Part shown: one piece after another, positions 14,522 through 20,661 of the stretch
Position numbering within the stretch: the first letter of the stretch is position 1
Layout: every line of letters begins with the position of its first letter
Origin: an uncultured Azospirillum sp.
Lineage (GTDB): Bacteria; Pseudomonadota; Alphaproteobacteria; RF32; CAG-239
Direction of reading: 5' to 3'
Length of the DNA stretch: 20,661 bases
Assembly: GCA_900539605.1 (NCBI GenBank)
Contig: UQCS01000028.1
Span: 1-20,661 of the forward strand
The notes under the pieces: generated by a model
Database searches by the model: none
What the model saw: the letters and a program-made list of their open reading frames with translations, nothing else
What the model was told of the DNA's origin: nothing
Program-made: the position numbers and the translations under genes

Positions 14522-15085
14522 ATGAAAAAAATTATTTTTACGGTAGTTGCTGCCATGCTCTCTGTGACAATGGTGGCTCAGGCGCAAACTTATAAAAGTT
14601 GGAAAGCTCCAAAAGACGAGCCCGACTTGTTGCGTGCAAGTGCTCTGGCATATGTCGGGTACAACTTTCTCGAAAACGCTCCTATGGGAGGCGTTGCACT
14701 CGGTCTTAACTGCTACTTCGTTCGTGCGGAGGTGGATTTCGGCTTCAGCTCGCTCAAAACCCCGACGCTCGATCAGAATCGTCATCGCCTGATGTATTTC
14801 AGTCCGTCTGTGGGTGTGTCGTTTGGCGACAAGTATGAGTTCTACGGTATGGTCGGTTTTACGACCTGGGGGTACATTGCCACAGCCGAAGCAACGGAGT
14901 GTCCGAGGGATAAGTTCTCGAGGGATTTGCTCCATTGTAGACTGAAGGTCGGAAGTAACATCATGATCTCGGACAAGTTCTTTGTCAACGTCGATCTGAG
15001 TTACATGATCCCTAAAAGCTCTGAGGCTGGATATGTCTACTTCGACAATCTTGCTCTGAGAGCCGGTATCGGTTATCGCTTCTGA
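14522..15085 (+). CDS. Outer-membrane beta-barrel protein, Bacteroidota-like
   Basis: The 187-residue protein has a signal peptide (MKKIIFTVVAAMLSVTMVAQ, cleavage after AQA at 21). The mature part alternates short amphipathic strands such as ALAYVGYNFL, GGVALGLNCYFVRAEVDFGF, YFSPSVGVSF, YEFYGMVGFTTW, HCRLKVGSNIMI, FFVNVDLSYMI and LRAGIGYRF, ending in phenylalanine as barrel proteins do. This fits a small eight-stranded porin-like barrel. The style of the signal and strands is that of Bacteroidota outer-membrane proteins, and its codons (many CTC, CTT, CGT, TTC) look unlike adjacent genes, so transfer from a Bacteroidota neighbour is plausible. No clear ribosome site precedes the ATG, which also fits Bacteroidota leaders. 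A strong terminator follows. Function is unknown. Confidence 0.8.
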   Translation: MKKIIFTVVAAMLSVTMVAQAQTYKSWKAPKDEPDLLRASALAYVGYNFLENAPMGGVALGLNCYFVRAEVDFGFSSLKTPTLDQNRHRLMYFSPSVGVSFGDKYEFYGMVGFTTWGYIATAEATECPRDKFSRDLLHCRLKVGSNIMISDKFFVNVDLSYMIPKSSEAGYVYFDNLALRAGIGYRF

Positions 15086-15103
15086 TACCTACTGTCAAAA
15101 TGC

Positions 15104-15136
15104 AAAAAAGCAACACCGGTCGGTGTTGCTTTTTTG
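15104..15136. terminator. Strong bidirectional intrinsic terminator
   Basis: A-rich GCAACACC and GGTGTTGC with a GGTC loop, flanked by A6 and T6, form a perfect hairpin (15104-15135). It ends the barrel gene 18 bases after its stop and may also serve the convergent gene at 15185. Confidence 0.9.
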
Positions 15137-15184
15137 GTATTTAAAAGTCTGATATTAAAGTCACGGCCGTCAGGAAAGGATATG

Positions 15185-15781
15185 TTATGGCATCCATTCG
15201 ACAATTCCGTTGAGCGGGTTTGTTTGACGCCAGCGGCAAAAATCGTCATAGTTCCGGATGTTATCGCGGATGACTGCCAGATAATATTCGATTCCGGCGA
15301 TTTCCAATTCATCGGGGGTTTCAAATTTCAATTGTAAAACAGTTGTTCTTTGTTCCGGAGTAATCACCGCCGCAATTCGTTCGGCAATTTTTTCAAAATA
15401 GCCGTCGTAAGGAGAGCCTGCGGTCATATGTATCATATCAAGTTGCCACAATAAATTTCTTTCATCACGATACCAGGCATGCCATTCCAGACAAGAGTCG
15501 GCTTCCTGCAAAAGATTGACGTATTCAATTTTGACAATATTCGGGTTTTCTGCCAGTTGAGCCATGGCGCGGAAGCTGTCGCCGATTTTTATCTGCGGCG
15601 TGTAAATATGAAAATCAATATCCCGATGCTTCATTAAAAGACCCGTTTTCAAAGAGCCGACCAAATTTACTTTAGCCCCGATGTTCTCCCAGCAACGAAC
15701 GACGCCGCTTTGTTCAATTACCTTCCGGGCACGGTTTTGATTGTCGGTAGCTGTTCTCAATATATTTTCAATAGATTCCAT
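15185..15781 (-). CDS. Nucleotidyltransferase-fold protein (Pol-beta superfamily)
   Basis: The 198-residue protein has the superfamily signature LVGSLKTGLLMKHRDIDFHI: G42-S43 followed by D54-x-D56. A likely third acidic residue is D115 in WQLDMIHM. These residues would bind two metals and a nucleotide. Similar stand-alone proteins with the LVGSLKxGLLMKHRDIDFH block occur in many gut bacteria and are annotated only as nucleotidyltransferase-domain proteins; the substrate (antibiotic, protein or RNA) is unknown. GAGGA lies about 5 bases before the ATG. No HEPN-like partner gene is adjacent, so the MNT/HEPN toxin-antitoxin arrangement is not supported. Confidence 0.75.
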   Translation of the reverse strand: MESIENILRTATDNQNRARKVIEQSGVVRCWENIGAKVNLVGSLKTGLLMKHRDIDFHIYTPQIKIGDSFRAMAQLAENPNIVKIEYVNLLQEADSCLEWHAWYRDERNLLWQLDMIHMTAGSPYDGYFEKIAERIAAVITPEQRTTVLQLKFETPDELEIAGIEYYLAVIRDNIRNYDDFCRWRQTNPLNGIVEWMP

Positions 15782-15841
15782 TTTTTCCTCATAAGTTGAC
15801 GACGCGATTATAAATGGTTTATGATTAATGGCAATTGAAAA

Positions 15842-15872
15842 GCCGTCGCTGTCATATCAAATTGACAACGGC
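15842..15872 (+). promoter_or_regulatory. Possible 5' leader hairpin upstream of the flavoprotein gene
   Basis: GCCGT pairs with ACGGC, and inside it GTCA pairs with TGAC, giving a broken stem ending 23 bases before the ATG at 15896. No T-run follows. It could be a weak regulatory leader or an operator; evidence is only the symmetry. Confidence 0.25.
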
Positions 15873-15895
15873 CATATTATAACAAGGAGAAAAAA

Positions 15896-16522
15896 ATGAG
15901 AGTGTTAATGATTAACGGCAGTCCCAACCAACACGGTTGTACTGATACCGCCCTGAATATTGTTGCCGGTGCGTTGGCAGAAAACGGAATTGACAGCGAA
16001 ATTATTTGGTTGGGTAATCGGGCATTGCAGGATTGTATCGGCTGCCGTGCCTGTCGCAAGCTGAATAACCGCTGTATATTTGATGATGACATAGTCAACC
16101 GCATTTTAGAAAAAGCCGAAACGGCAGACGGCTTTGTCTTCGGTTCTCCCACTTATTATGCCCATTCCAACGGTCGGATTTTATCGGTGCTTGACCGGGT
16201 ATTTTATGCCGGATCCGCTGTGTTTTCAGGCAAGCCGGGTGCTGCCGTGGTTTCTGCCCGCCGTGCTGGAACAACGGCCAACCTTGATGTTTTGAACAAA
16301 TATTTTATGATCAGCCGGATGCCGGTTGTCAGCAGCAATTATTGGAACATGCTACACGGCAATCGCCCCGAAGATGTGTTTCGGGATCAAGAAGGGGTGC
16401 AGATTATGCGGGTGCTGGGACATGAAATGGCTTGGTTGTTAAAATCAATTGAAGCCGGAAAACACGCGGGAATAGAGCGCCCGAAAATCGAAGATAAAAT
16501 CCGGACCGATTTTATCCGTTAG
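15896..16522 (+). CDS. FMN-dependent NAD(P)H oxidoreductase / iron-sulfur-flavoprotein-like
   Basis: The 208-residue protein is a flavodoxin-fold NADPH-dependent FMN reductase: MRVLMINGSPNQHGCT is the FMN phosphate loop and VFGSPTYYAHSN the second FMN loop. Between them lies a cysteine cluster C47-x2-C50-x2-C53-x6-C60 (CIGCRACRKLNNRC), typical of the iron-sulfur flavoprotein and NAD(P)H-dehydrogenase group, where it binds an iron-sulfur cluster or acts as redox thiols. AAGGAG lies 6 bases before the ATG. It probably works in cytoplasmic redox or detoxification. It is a single gene, convergent with trpS. The physiological partner is unknown. Confidence 0.85.
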   Translation: MRVLMINGSPNQHGCTDTALNIVAGALAENGIDSEIIWLGNRALQDCIGCRACRKLNNRCIFDDDIVNRILEKAETADGFVFGSPTYYAHSNGRILSVLDRVFYAGSAVFSGKPGAAVVSARRAGTTANLDVLNKYFMISRMPVVSSNYWNMLHGNRPEDVFRDQEGVQIMRVLGHEMAWLLKSIEAGKHAGIERPKIEDKIRTDFIR

Positions 16523-16571
16523 TCTGGCAGCAACTGTACAATCTCTTTGATAAAAACGCCTTGTTATCCGG

Positions 16572-17588
16572 TTATCTTCCGAACACGGCATCTTTCAAGC
16601 GTTTCAGGGTCGCTTGTGCCGTCGGCCGGGCTTTGGCGGCACCTTCTTCAAGCATTGCTTCCACTTCATGATAATGCGCCATATAATAGTTATATTTTTC
16701 GCGCATCTCTTTTACTTCGGCAATCACGGCATCTAGCAGCATATTTTTTATGTGTCCGTATCCGAGTCGGCCTTCTCGCAGGCCGTCACCCATTTCCTGT
16801 AGCTGTGCCGGGGTGGCGATTGATTTGTAAATTTCGTAAACCAAAATTTCATCGGGGTTTTTGGGCTCTTCCATCGGGCGGGAGTCGGTCTTAATTGAGA
16901 AAATGGCTTTTTTAATTGCTTTGTCATCTTCAAACAGCGGGATGACATTGCCATATGATTTGCTCATTTTTCGTCCGTCGGTTCCCGGGACGACGGCCAC
17001 ATTATTATCAATTGAATATTCGGGCAGGGTGAGCAGCGGCCGATTGTAATGCGCATTGATTGCCCCCGCGATGTCGCGGGCAATTTCAACATGCTGCACC
17101 TGATCTTTGCCGACCGGAACAATATCGGTATCATAAGCCAGAATATCCGCTGCCATCAAAGTGGGGTAGGTATACAGACCCATATTAATGCCGTCATCAT
17201 CAGGTTTGCCGGCTTCGCGGTTTTTGTCAACAGCAGCTTTGTAGGCATGGGCCTTGTTCATAAATCCTTTGGGCGTATAAGCGTAAAGAATGGTTGTAAT
17301 TTCGGGAATTTCGGCCACATCCGACTGGCGGTAAAAAACGGACTGTTCGGGATTAAGTCCGGCAGCAAGGTAGATGCAGGCAATTTCTTGCAGTTTGCGG
17401 TTTAAGACTGCCGGATCTTTTTCGGCATTGATGGCGTGATAATCGGCAATGAACATGTAGTGTTTACCGTTGGCCTCCAACGCTTGCTGTCCCAGCTTGA
17501 TTGCCGGTTTGATGGCGCCGAGATAATTTCCCAGATGCGGGGTGCCGGTTGGTTTGACCCCGGTTAACACTTTCTTGTCTTTAAACAT
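16572..17588 (-). CDS. trpS: Tryptophan--tRNA ligase
   Basis: A complete 338-residue class I aminoacyl-tRNA synthetase that charges tRNA-Trp in the cytoplasm. It has the HIGH-type motif PTGTPHLGNYLGAI (13-26) and the KMSKS loop GRKMSKSYGN at 205-214. The tryptophan pocket segment MGLYTYPTLMAADILAYDTD and the conserved VGKDQVQH stretch are both present. Length is normal for bacterial TrpRS. AAGGACGG lies about 7 bases before the ATG. It is divergent from serS with a 91-base gap that must hold both promoters; on the minus strand TTGATT and TATCAA with a 17-base spacer are a weak candidate. No Trp leader or T-box is visible. Confidence 0.97.
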   Translation of the reverse strand: MFKDKKVLTGVKPTGTPHLGNYLGAIKPAIKLGQQALEANGKHYMFIADYHAINAEKDPAVLNRKLQEIACIYLAAGLNPEQSVFYRQSDVAEIPEITTILYAYTPKGFMNKAHAYKAAVDKNREAGKPDDDGINMGLYTYPTLMAADILAYDTDIVPVGKDQVQHVEIARDIAGAINAHYNRPLLTLPEYSIDNNVAVVPGTDGRKMSKSYGNVIPLFEDDKAIKKAIFSIKTDSRPMEEPKNPDEILVYEIYKSIATPAQLQEMGDGLREGRLGYGHIKNMLLDAVIAEVKEMREKYNYYMAHYHEVEAMLEEGAAKARPTAQATLKRLKDAVFGR

Positions 17589-17685
17589 TTCTTGTCCGTC
17601 CTTGTAAATTTTTATTGTAATTATTTATAAAATTGATACTCTGTTTGCGTTTATAAATCAATTAAAAAACTAAGGACATATGATA

Positions 17686-18963
17686 ATGCTGGATATAAAA
17701 TTTATTGTCGAAAATCAGAAGCTGGTGGAAGAAGGCATTGCCAAAAAAGGTCTAAAAGTCGATATTCCGGCTTTGGTTTCCCTGCATTTGGATATTAATA
17801 AGCTTAAAACTTCCTCTCAGGCGTTGGCAGAAGAAAAAAACCGGCTTAGCAATTCGATCAAATCGGCCTCGGCGGAGGAACGTCCGGCAATTATTGCAAA
17901 AAGTAAGGCTCTCGGTGAAGAATTGAAAGCCGAACAAGAAAAGCTGGCGGCAGAACAGGCAAAATTTGATGATATCATGTGGCGGATGCCCAACCTGCCG
18001 AGTCCCGAAAGTCCGGTTGGTGTTGATGACAGCGAAAATGTGGTTCGGCGCAAAGTCGGCGAACCGACTCAGTTTGATTTTACGCCGCGCGATCATGTTG
18101 AACTGATGGAATTGAACGGTTGGAGCGAAGGCGAACGGATCGCAAAGGTTTGCGGATCGCGCACTTATGCGATTACCGGCGAACTGGCCCGTTTGGAACT
18201 GGCGATTCACCTGATGGTGATGGACAAGCTGGCGGCAAACGGCTTCCGTGTGATTACGGTACCGTCGATCTCCAAAGAAAAACCGCTTTACGGCCAAGGT
18301 TATCTGCCGTTTGCCCGTGATGAAATCTATTATATGCCCGAAGACGACATTTATCTTTCCGGTACCGCCGAACTGATTTTAAATTCGTTGCGTGCCGATG
18401 AAATTATTCCCGAAAACGAACTGCCGGTTTTGTATGCCGGATTCTCTCCTTGTTTTCGGCGCGAGGCCGGTGCTGCCGGCAAAGATACCCGTGGTCTGAC
18501 CCGAGTTCACCAGTTTATGAAAACCGAACAGTTTGTTATCTGCAAAAACGATGTTGAAGAAAGTGAAAAATGGCATCAGAAATTGTTGCAGATTTCGGAA
18601 GAAGTTTTGCAGGATTTGGAATTGCCGTATCAGGTGCTGGAAGTTTGTACCGGCGACATGGGGGCCCCGAAATATCGCCAATATGATCTCGAAGCCTGGG
18701 TACCGACTCAAAATTGCTATCGCGAAACTCACAGTTGTTCCAACATTACCGACTGGCAGGCGCGCCGTACCAACTTGCGTTATCGCGACAATGCCGACGG
18801 CAAGGTCAAGTTCGTACACACGCTCAACAATACCGGCATTGCCACCCCGCGGGCACTGGTGCCGTTTTTGGAAAACCACCAGCAGGCGGACGGTTCAATC
18901 CGCATTCCGGTCAAGCTGCAGCCTTATATGATGGGGAAAACATCTATCGGCGGCAAAAAATAA
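17686..18963 (+). CDS. serS: Serine--tRNA ligase
   Basis: A class II aminoacyl-tRNA synthetase charging tRNA-Ser. The N-terminal MLDIKFIVEN is the family's usual start. An upstream in-frame ATG at 17680 exists, but AAGGA is 9-10 bases from 17686 and only 3-4 from 17680, so 17686 is preferred. Residues ~30-100 are the long antiparallel coiled coil that grips the tRNA-Ser long arm, rich in KL.AE.N.L and EE.KAEQEKLAAEQ. Motif 2 is FRREAGAAGKDTRGLTRVHQ and motif 3 is the GIATPRALVPFLENHQ block near the end, both intact. Length (425 residues) is normal. A terminator follows directly. Confidence 0.97.
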   Translation: MLDIKFIVENQKLVEEGIAKKGLKVDIPALVSLHLDINKLKTSSQALAEEKNRLSNSIKSASAEERPAIIAKSKALGEELKAEQEKLAAEQAKFDDIMWRMPNLPSPESPVGVDDSENVVRRKVGEPTQFDFTPRDHVELMELNGWSEGERIAKVCGSRTYAITGELARLELAIHLMVMDKLAANGFRVITVPSISKEKPLYGQGYLPFARDEIYYMPEDDIYLSGTAELILNSLRADEIIPENELPVLYAGFSPCFRREAGAAGKDTRGLTRVHQFMKTEQFVICKNDVEESEKWHQKLLQISEEVLQDLELPYQVLEVCTGDMGAPKYRQYDLEAWVPTQNCYRETHSCSNITDWQARRTNLRYRDNADGKVKFVHTLNNTGIATPRALVPFLENHQQADGSIRIPVKLQPYMMGKTSIGGKK

Positions 18964-18980
18964 TTGATGCTTGCAAAGAA

Positions 18981-19006
18981 AACCCCGAAAAACCGGGGTT
19001 TTTTTA
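18981..19006 (+). terminator. Intrinsic terminator after serS
   Basis: AACCCCG (18981-18987) and CGGGGTT (18994-19000) form a 7-bp stem with a 6-base loop, followed by a T-run. It lies 18 bases after the serS stop. Confidence 0.85.
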
Positions 19007-19157
19007 ACACCTTTTGGCAGGATAAATCAGAAATATGGCAATCTGATGAAAAAGCCACGGTAGAAGACGGCAAACAAACTGCCGTAAGAAGTCAAAAAAT
19101 GATGTGTTTTGGTATTTGTGGCATCGGTTCAATTCCCGACTCGGCAAAAACTGATTT

Positions 19158-19577
19158 TCAGATGTCGTTTTGTGCCCAAAAAGCGCGATCTATATCCTGG
19201 CTGAACATAGGCAGAGCACGCACACTGTTCCATAATGCCAGCAAAACAAAAGCGCAAATAACAGATCCCAGCATTACGGAAATTTTTGACTGCAAGCTGC
19301 GACGGTTGGAGAACAGGATTTTGAAAAACCTGTAAAAGCAATATGAGAAAACAATGGTAGCCAGCAAAGTAAAAAAAGTTTCGGCATAAATGTTCTCTAC
19401 CGGCAATGTTTGCCCGGGGATAACAATAACGGTATACATCCGGTAAAGAAAGAAATAGAAAAAGCCCCAGCCCAGCAGAAAAAAGATCTGCATCAACAAT
19501 ATAATTGCGGCCTTGAAAGGCTTTTTTCTAAAATTATCGAGGTATTTTTGGCAGTAAGAGCAAATTTTCTGTTTCAT
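19158..19577 (-). CDS. Small three-helix membrane protein, paralog of the gene at 20170-20580
   Basis: The 139-residue protein starts MKQKICSYCQKYLDNFRKKP. The ATG at 19577 has AAAGGTG 5 bases upstream; the open frame upstream to 19661 is not protein-like. Three hydrophobic helices lie at about 22-46, 66-90 and 100-120. Landmarks shared with the next minus-strand gene are MQIFFLLGW, IPG, NIYAE, FYRFFKILFSN and the C-terminal AFWAQN. I know no named family. A basic N-terminus with a CxxC-like pair (C6, C9) faces the cytoplasm; the paralog lacks these cysteines, so they are not essential to the fold. Function is unknown. Confidence 0.75.
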   Translation of the reverse strand: MKQKICSYCQKYLDNFRKKPFKAAIILLMQIFFLLGWGFFYFFLYRMYTVIVIPGQTLPVENIYAETFFTLLATIVFSYCFYRFFKILFSNRRSLQSKISVMLGSVICAFVLLALWNSVRALPMFSQDIDRAFWAQNDI

Positions 19578-19713
19578 GGCGACACCTTTCGACGGAGACA
19601 AAGTGTGAAAACGGTAATCCGGGGCTGTTTCTCGTCCGTTTTCCCGAGTGCAGAACCACACATGCAGTTATTCTGTAGGAACCGGGGCGGCCTTGGAATC
19701 ACCGTTTTCATCA

Positions 19714-19733
19714 CGCCTTTTTATTAGAAGGCG
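19714..19733. repeat. Short hairpin in the spacer between the membrane-protein paralogs
   Basis: CGCCTT (19714-19719) and AAGGCG (19728-19733) pair across an 8-base loop, just past the stop of the open frame at 19745. It is a weak terminator candidate for the minus strand. Confidence 0.3.
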
Positions 19734-19744
19734 CTTAACATTGA

Positions 19745-20065
19745 TCATTTATTCTCTTTATTGCAAATTACAAGATGAGCTCTGAAAACATACCTGAATT
19801 GTTCCGATATTGGCTGCTGATATACAGGCAAAACAATCTTTGGAATGGAACAGCCATTGCATACCTGGCTAAGATCCCCGGTTTGCGGTGAATGATTTGT
19901 CAGTAAATGGAATGCGAAAGACGGCCTCGTTCTGGTCTTTGAATCTGGCTCAACTTTCGGGCTGTATTTTAATAAACGTTCACTAGCCCATGCAAATGTG
20001 TTCCGAACTGATTCGCACAACCCAAAGGTTTCGCAAGCCTGACGGTTGGGGCGGAATACCTGCAT
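19745..20065 (-). CDS. Uncertain 106-codon open frame in the spacer
   Basis: An ATG-started frame (MQVFRPNRQACETFGLCESV at the start) runs 106 codons between the two membrane-protein genes. It has no membrane segment, signal peptide or motif I recognise, and its ribosome site (AAGCAG directly before the ATG) is poor. A small hairpin follows its stop. The mixed composition (many Pro, Thr, Ser, Arg) could equally be a chance frame. I list it because otherwise 592 bases (19578-20169) would be empty; it may be a real orphan, a decayed gene, or part of a structured RNA. Confidence 0.25.
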   Translation of the reverse strand: MQVFRPNRQACETFGLCESVRNTFAWASERLLKYSPKVEPDSKTRTRPSFAFHLLTNHSPQTGDLSQVCNGCSIPKIVLPVYQQPISEQFRYVFRAHLVICNKENK

Positions 20066-20100
20066 CTGCTTGTTACATAGGCAGTGTTGTGTTCAAACTA

Positions 20101-20126
20101 TAAAAACCCCCGGTAAACCGGGGGTA
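20101..20126 (-). terminator. Strong intrinsic terminator of the 20170-20580 gene
   Basis: Read on the minus strand, ACCCCCGG and CCGGGGGT (8 perfect pairs, 4-base TTTA loop, 20106-20125) are followed by a T-run at 20102-20106. It lies 44 bases past the stop codon, so the two paralogs are separate transcription units. Confidence 0.85.
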
Positions 20127-20169
20127 TCAAGGGAAATTTGGATTTGAAACCGGATAAAGTTGTGAAAAC

Positions 20170-20580
20170 CTAATTTGCCCAAAAAGCGATATGAGTTTCG
20201 GGTAAAAAATTGAACATTTTAAAGAGAGCATATTCCAATTCCGGCCAAATAATAGCGCTTACAACCGAAGCTGCTATAATGAGCATTTTGCTTTTTGTGC
20301 CGCTTTGGTTTGAAAGCATTATTTTACTGAATTTATAGAACACAAAACTATAAAGAATAAGGATAATGCTATCGGAAGTTAACTCGGCGTAGATATTTCC
20401 TTTAGTTTGCAGATTACCGGGAATATAGTAAACAAAAAAATCTTTTAGCGAAAAGTAAAAAAACATAGCCCAGCCAAGTAAGAACGGAATTTGCATCGCC
20501 AAAACAGCGCTGCCTTGAAGCGGTTTTTGCTTAAAAATGTTGTAATGTTCTCTAAAATAGGTTGTAATTTGTTGTTTCAT
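20170..20580 (-). CDS. Small three-helix membrane protein, paralog of the gene at 19158-19577
   Basis: The 136-residue protein (MKQQITTYFREHYNIFKQKP at the start) has three hydrophobic helices at about 22-46, 67-88 and 96-115. It aligns end to end with its neighbour: MKQ start, K.KP, MQIPFLLGW, YIPGN, NIYAE, FYKFSKIMLSN, SK, and a C-terminal AFWAN. Divergence is substantial, so the duplication is old. GAGG lies about 8 bases before the ATG and a strong terminator follows. No family is recognised. Each copy has its own start signals and a well-kept frame, so both are probably functional. Confidence 0.78.
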   Translation of the reverse strand: MKQQITTYFREHYNIFKQKPLQGSAVLAMQIPFLLGWAMFFYFSLKDFFVYYIPGNLQTKGNIYAELTSDSIILILYSFVFYKFSKIMLSNQSGTKSKMLIIAASVVSAIIWPELEYALFKMFNFLPETHIAFWAN

Positions 20581-20661
20581 TTTTTAACCTCAACGATAAT
20601 TAACACCACTTAAAAAGAATTTTTTGTTCTGCTTTTGTTCTTTTAAAGATGACGAATATTT

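Noticed and set aside
15185..15781. MNT/HEPN toxin-antitoxin pair
   Set aside because: The nucleotidyltransferase is larger than a minimal MNT and has no adjacent HEPN gene.
19578..20169. tmRNA, RNase P RNA, group II intron or retron in the spacer
   Set aside because: I looked for the conserved cores of these RNAs on both strands and could not find them; no reverse-transcriptase frame is present.

Overview
This is about 20.7 kb of a Gram-negative chromosome, probably proteobacterial. The evidence is lipoproteins with lipoboxes, an MliC-type lysozyme inhibitor, a beta-barrel outer-membrane protein, AAGGAG-type ribosome binding sites and ordinary -35/-10 promoters. A gut alphaproteobacterium would fit, but that is a guess from style. 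Genes are dense and face both ways, and many pairs are separated by clear hairpin terminators. I see no tRNA, rRNA, CRISPR array, transposase or integrase.

Region 1 (1-4.0 kb) is AT-rich and looks accessory. It holds two modular proteins with almost the same roughly 90-residue N-terminal domain. The first (cut by the left edge) ends in a T4-lysozyme-like GH24 muramidase domain; the second ends in a DUF2778/Tlde1-like L,D-transpeptidase domain. Next to the muramidase, convergently, is a secreted protein made of two 120-residue repeats with four cysteines each. After the transpeptidase come a small two-helix membrane protein and a DUF805-like membrane protein. This looks like a constant-head, swapped-warhead set of cell-wall-targeting effectors with candidate immunity proteins. 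It is the most interesting part of the window.

Region 2 (4.0-6.8 kb) is an alkylation-repair operon: an Ada-sensor/AraC/AlkA fusion followed 5 bases later by an O6-methylguanine methyltransferase, then a small serine esterase. Region 3 (7.0-11.6 kb, minus strand, less AT-rich) is a four-gene glycan operon in the order DUF4422 glycosyltransferase, UDP-galactopyranose mutase, GT2, GT4. It implies a galactofuranose-containing surface glycan, and a C-terminal gene remnant lies just beyond it.

Region 4 (11.85-16.5 kb) is a mix of single genes: an HD-domain phosphohydrolase, an MliC-like lipoprotein, a DUF5131 (Gp37/Gp68) protein with cysteine clusters, a 49-residue lipoprotein, an outer-membrane barrel protein that reads as Bacteroidota-like, a nucleotidyltransferase-fold protein and an FMN oxidoreductase. 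Region 5 (16.5-20.6 kb) has the divergent housekeeping genes trpS and serS, followed on the minus strand by two paralogous small three-helix membrane proteins separated by an unusual 590-base spacer.
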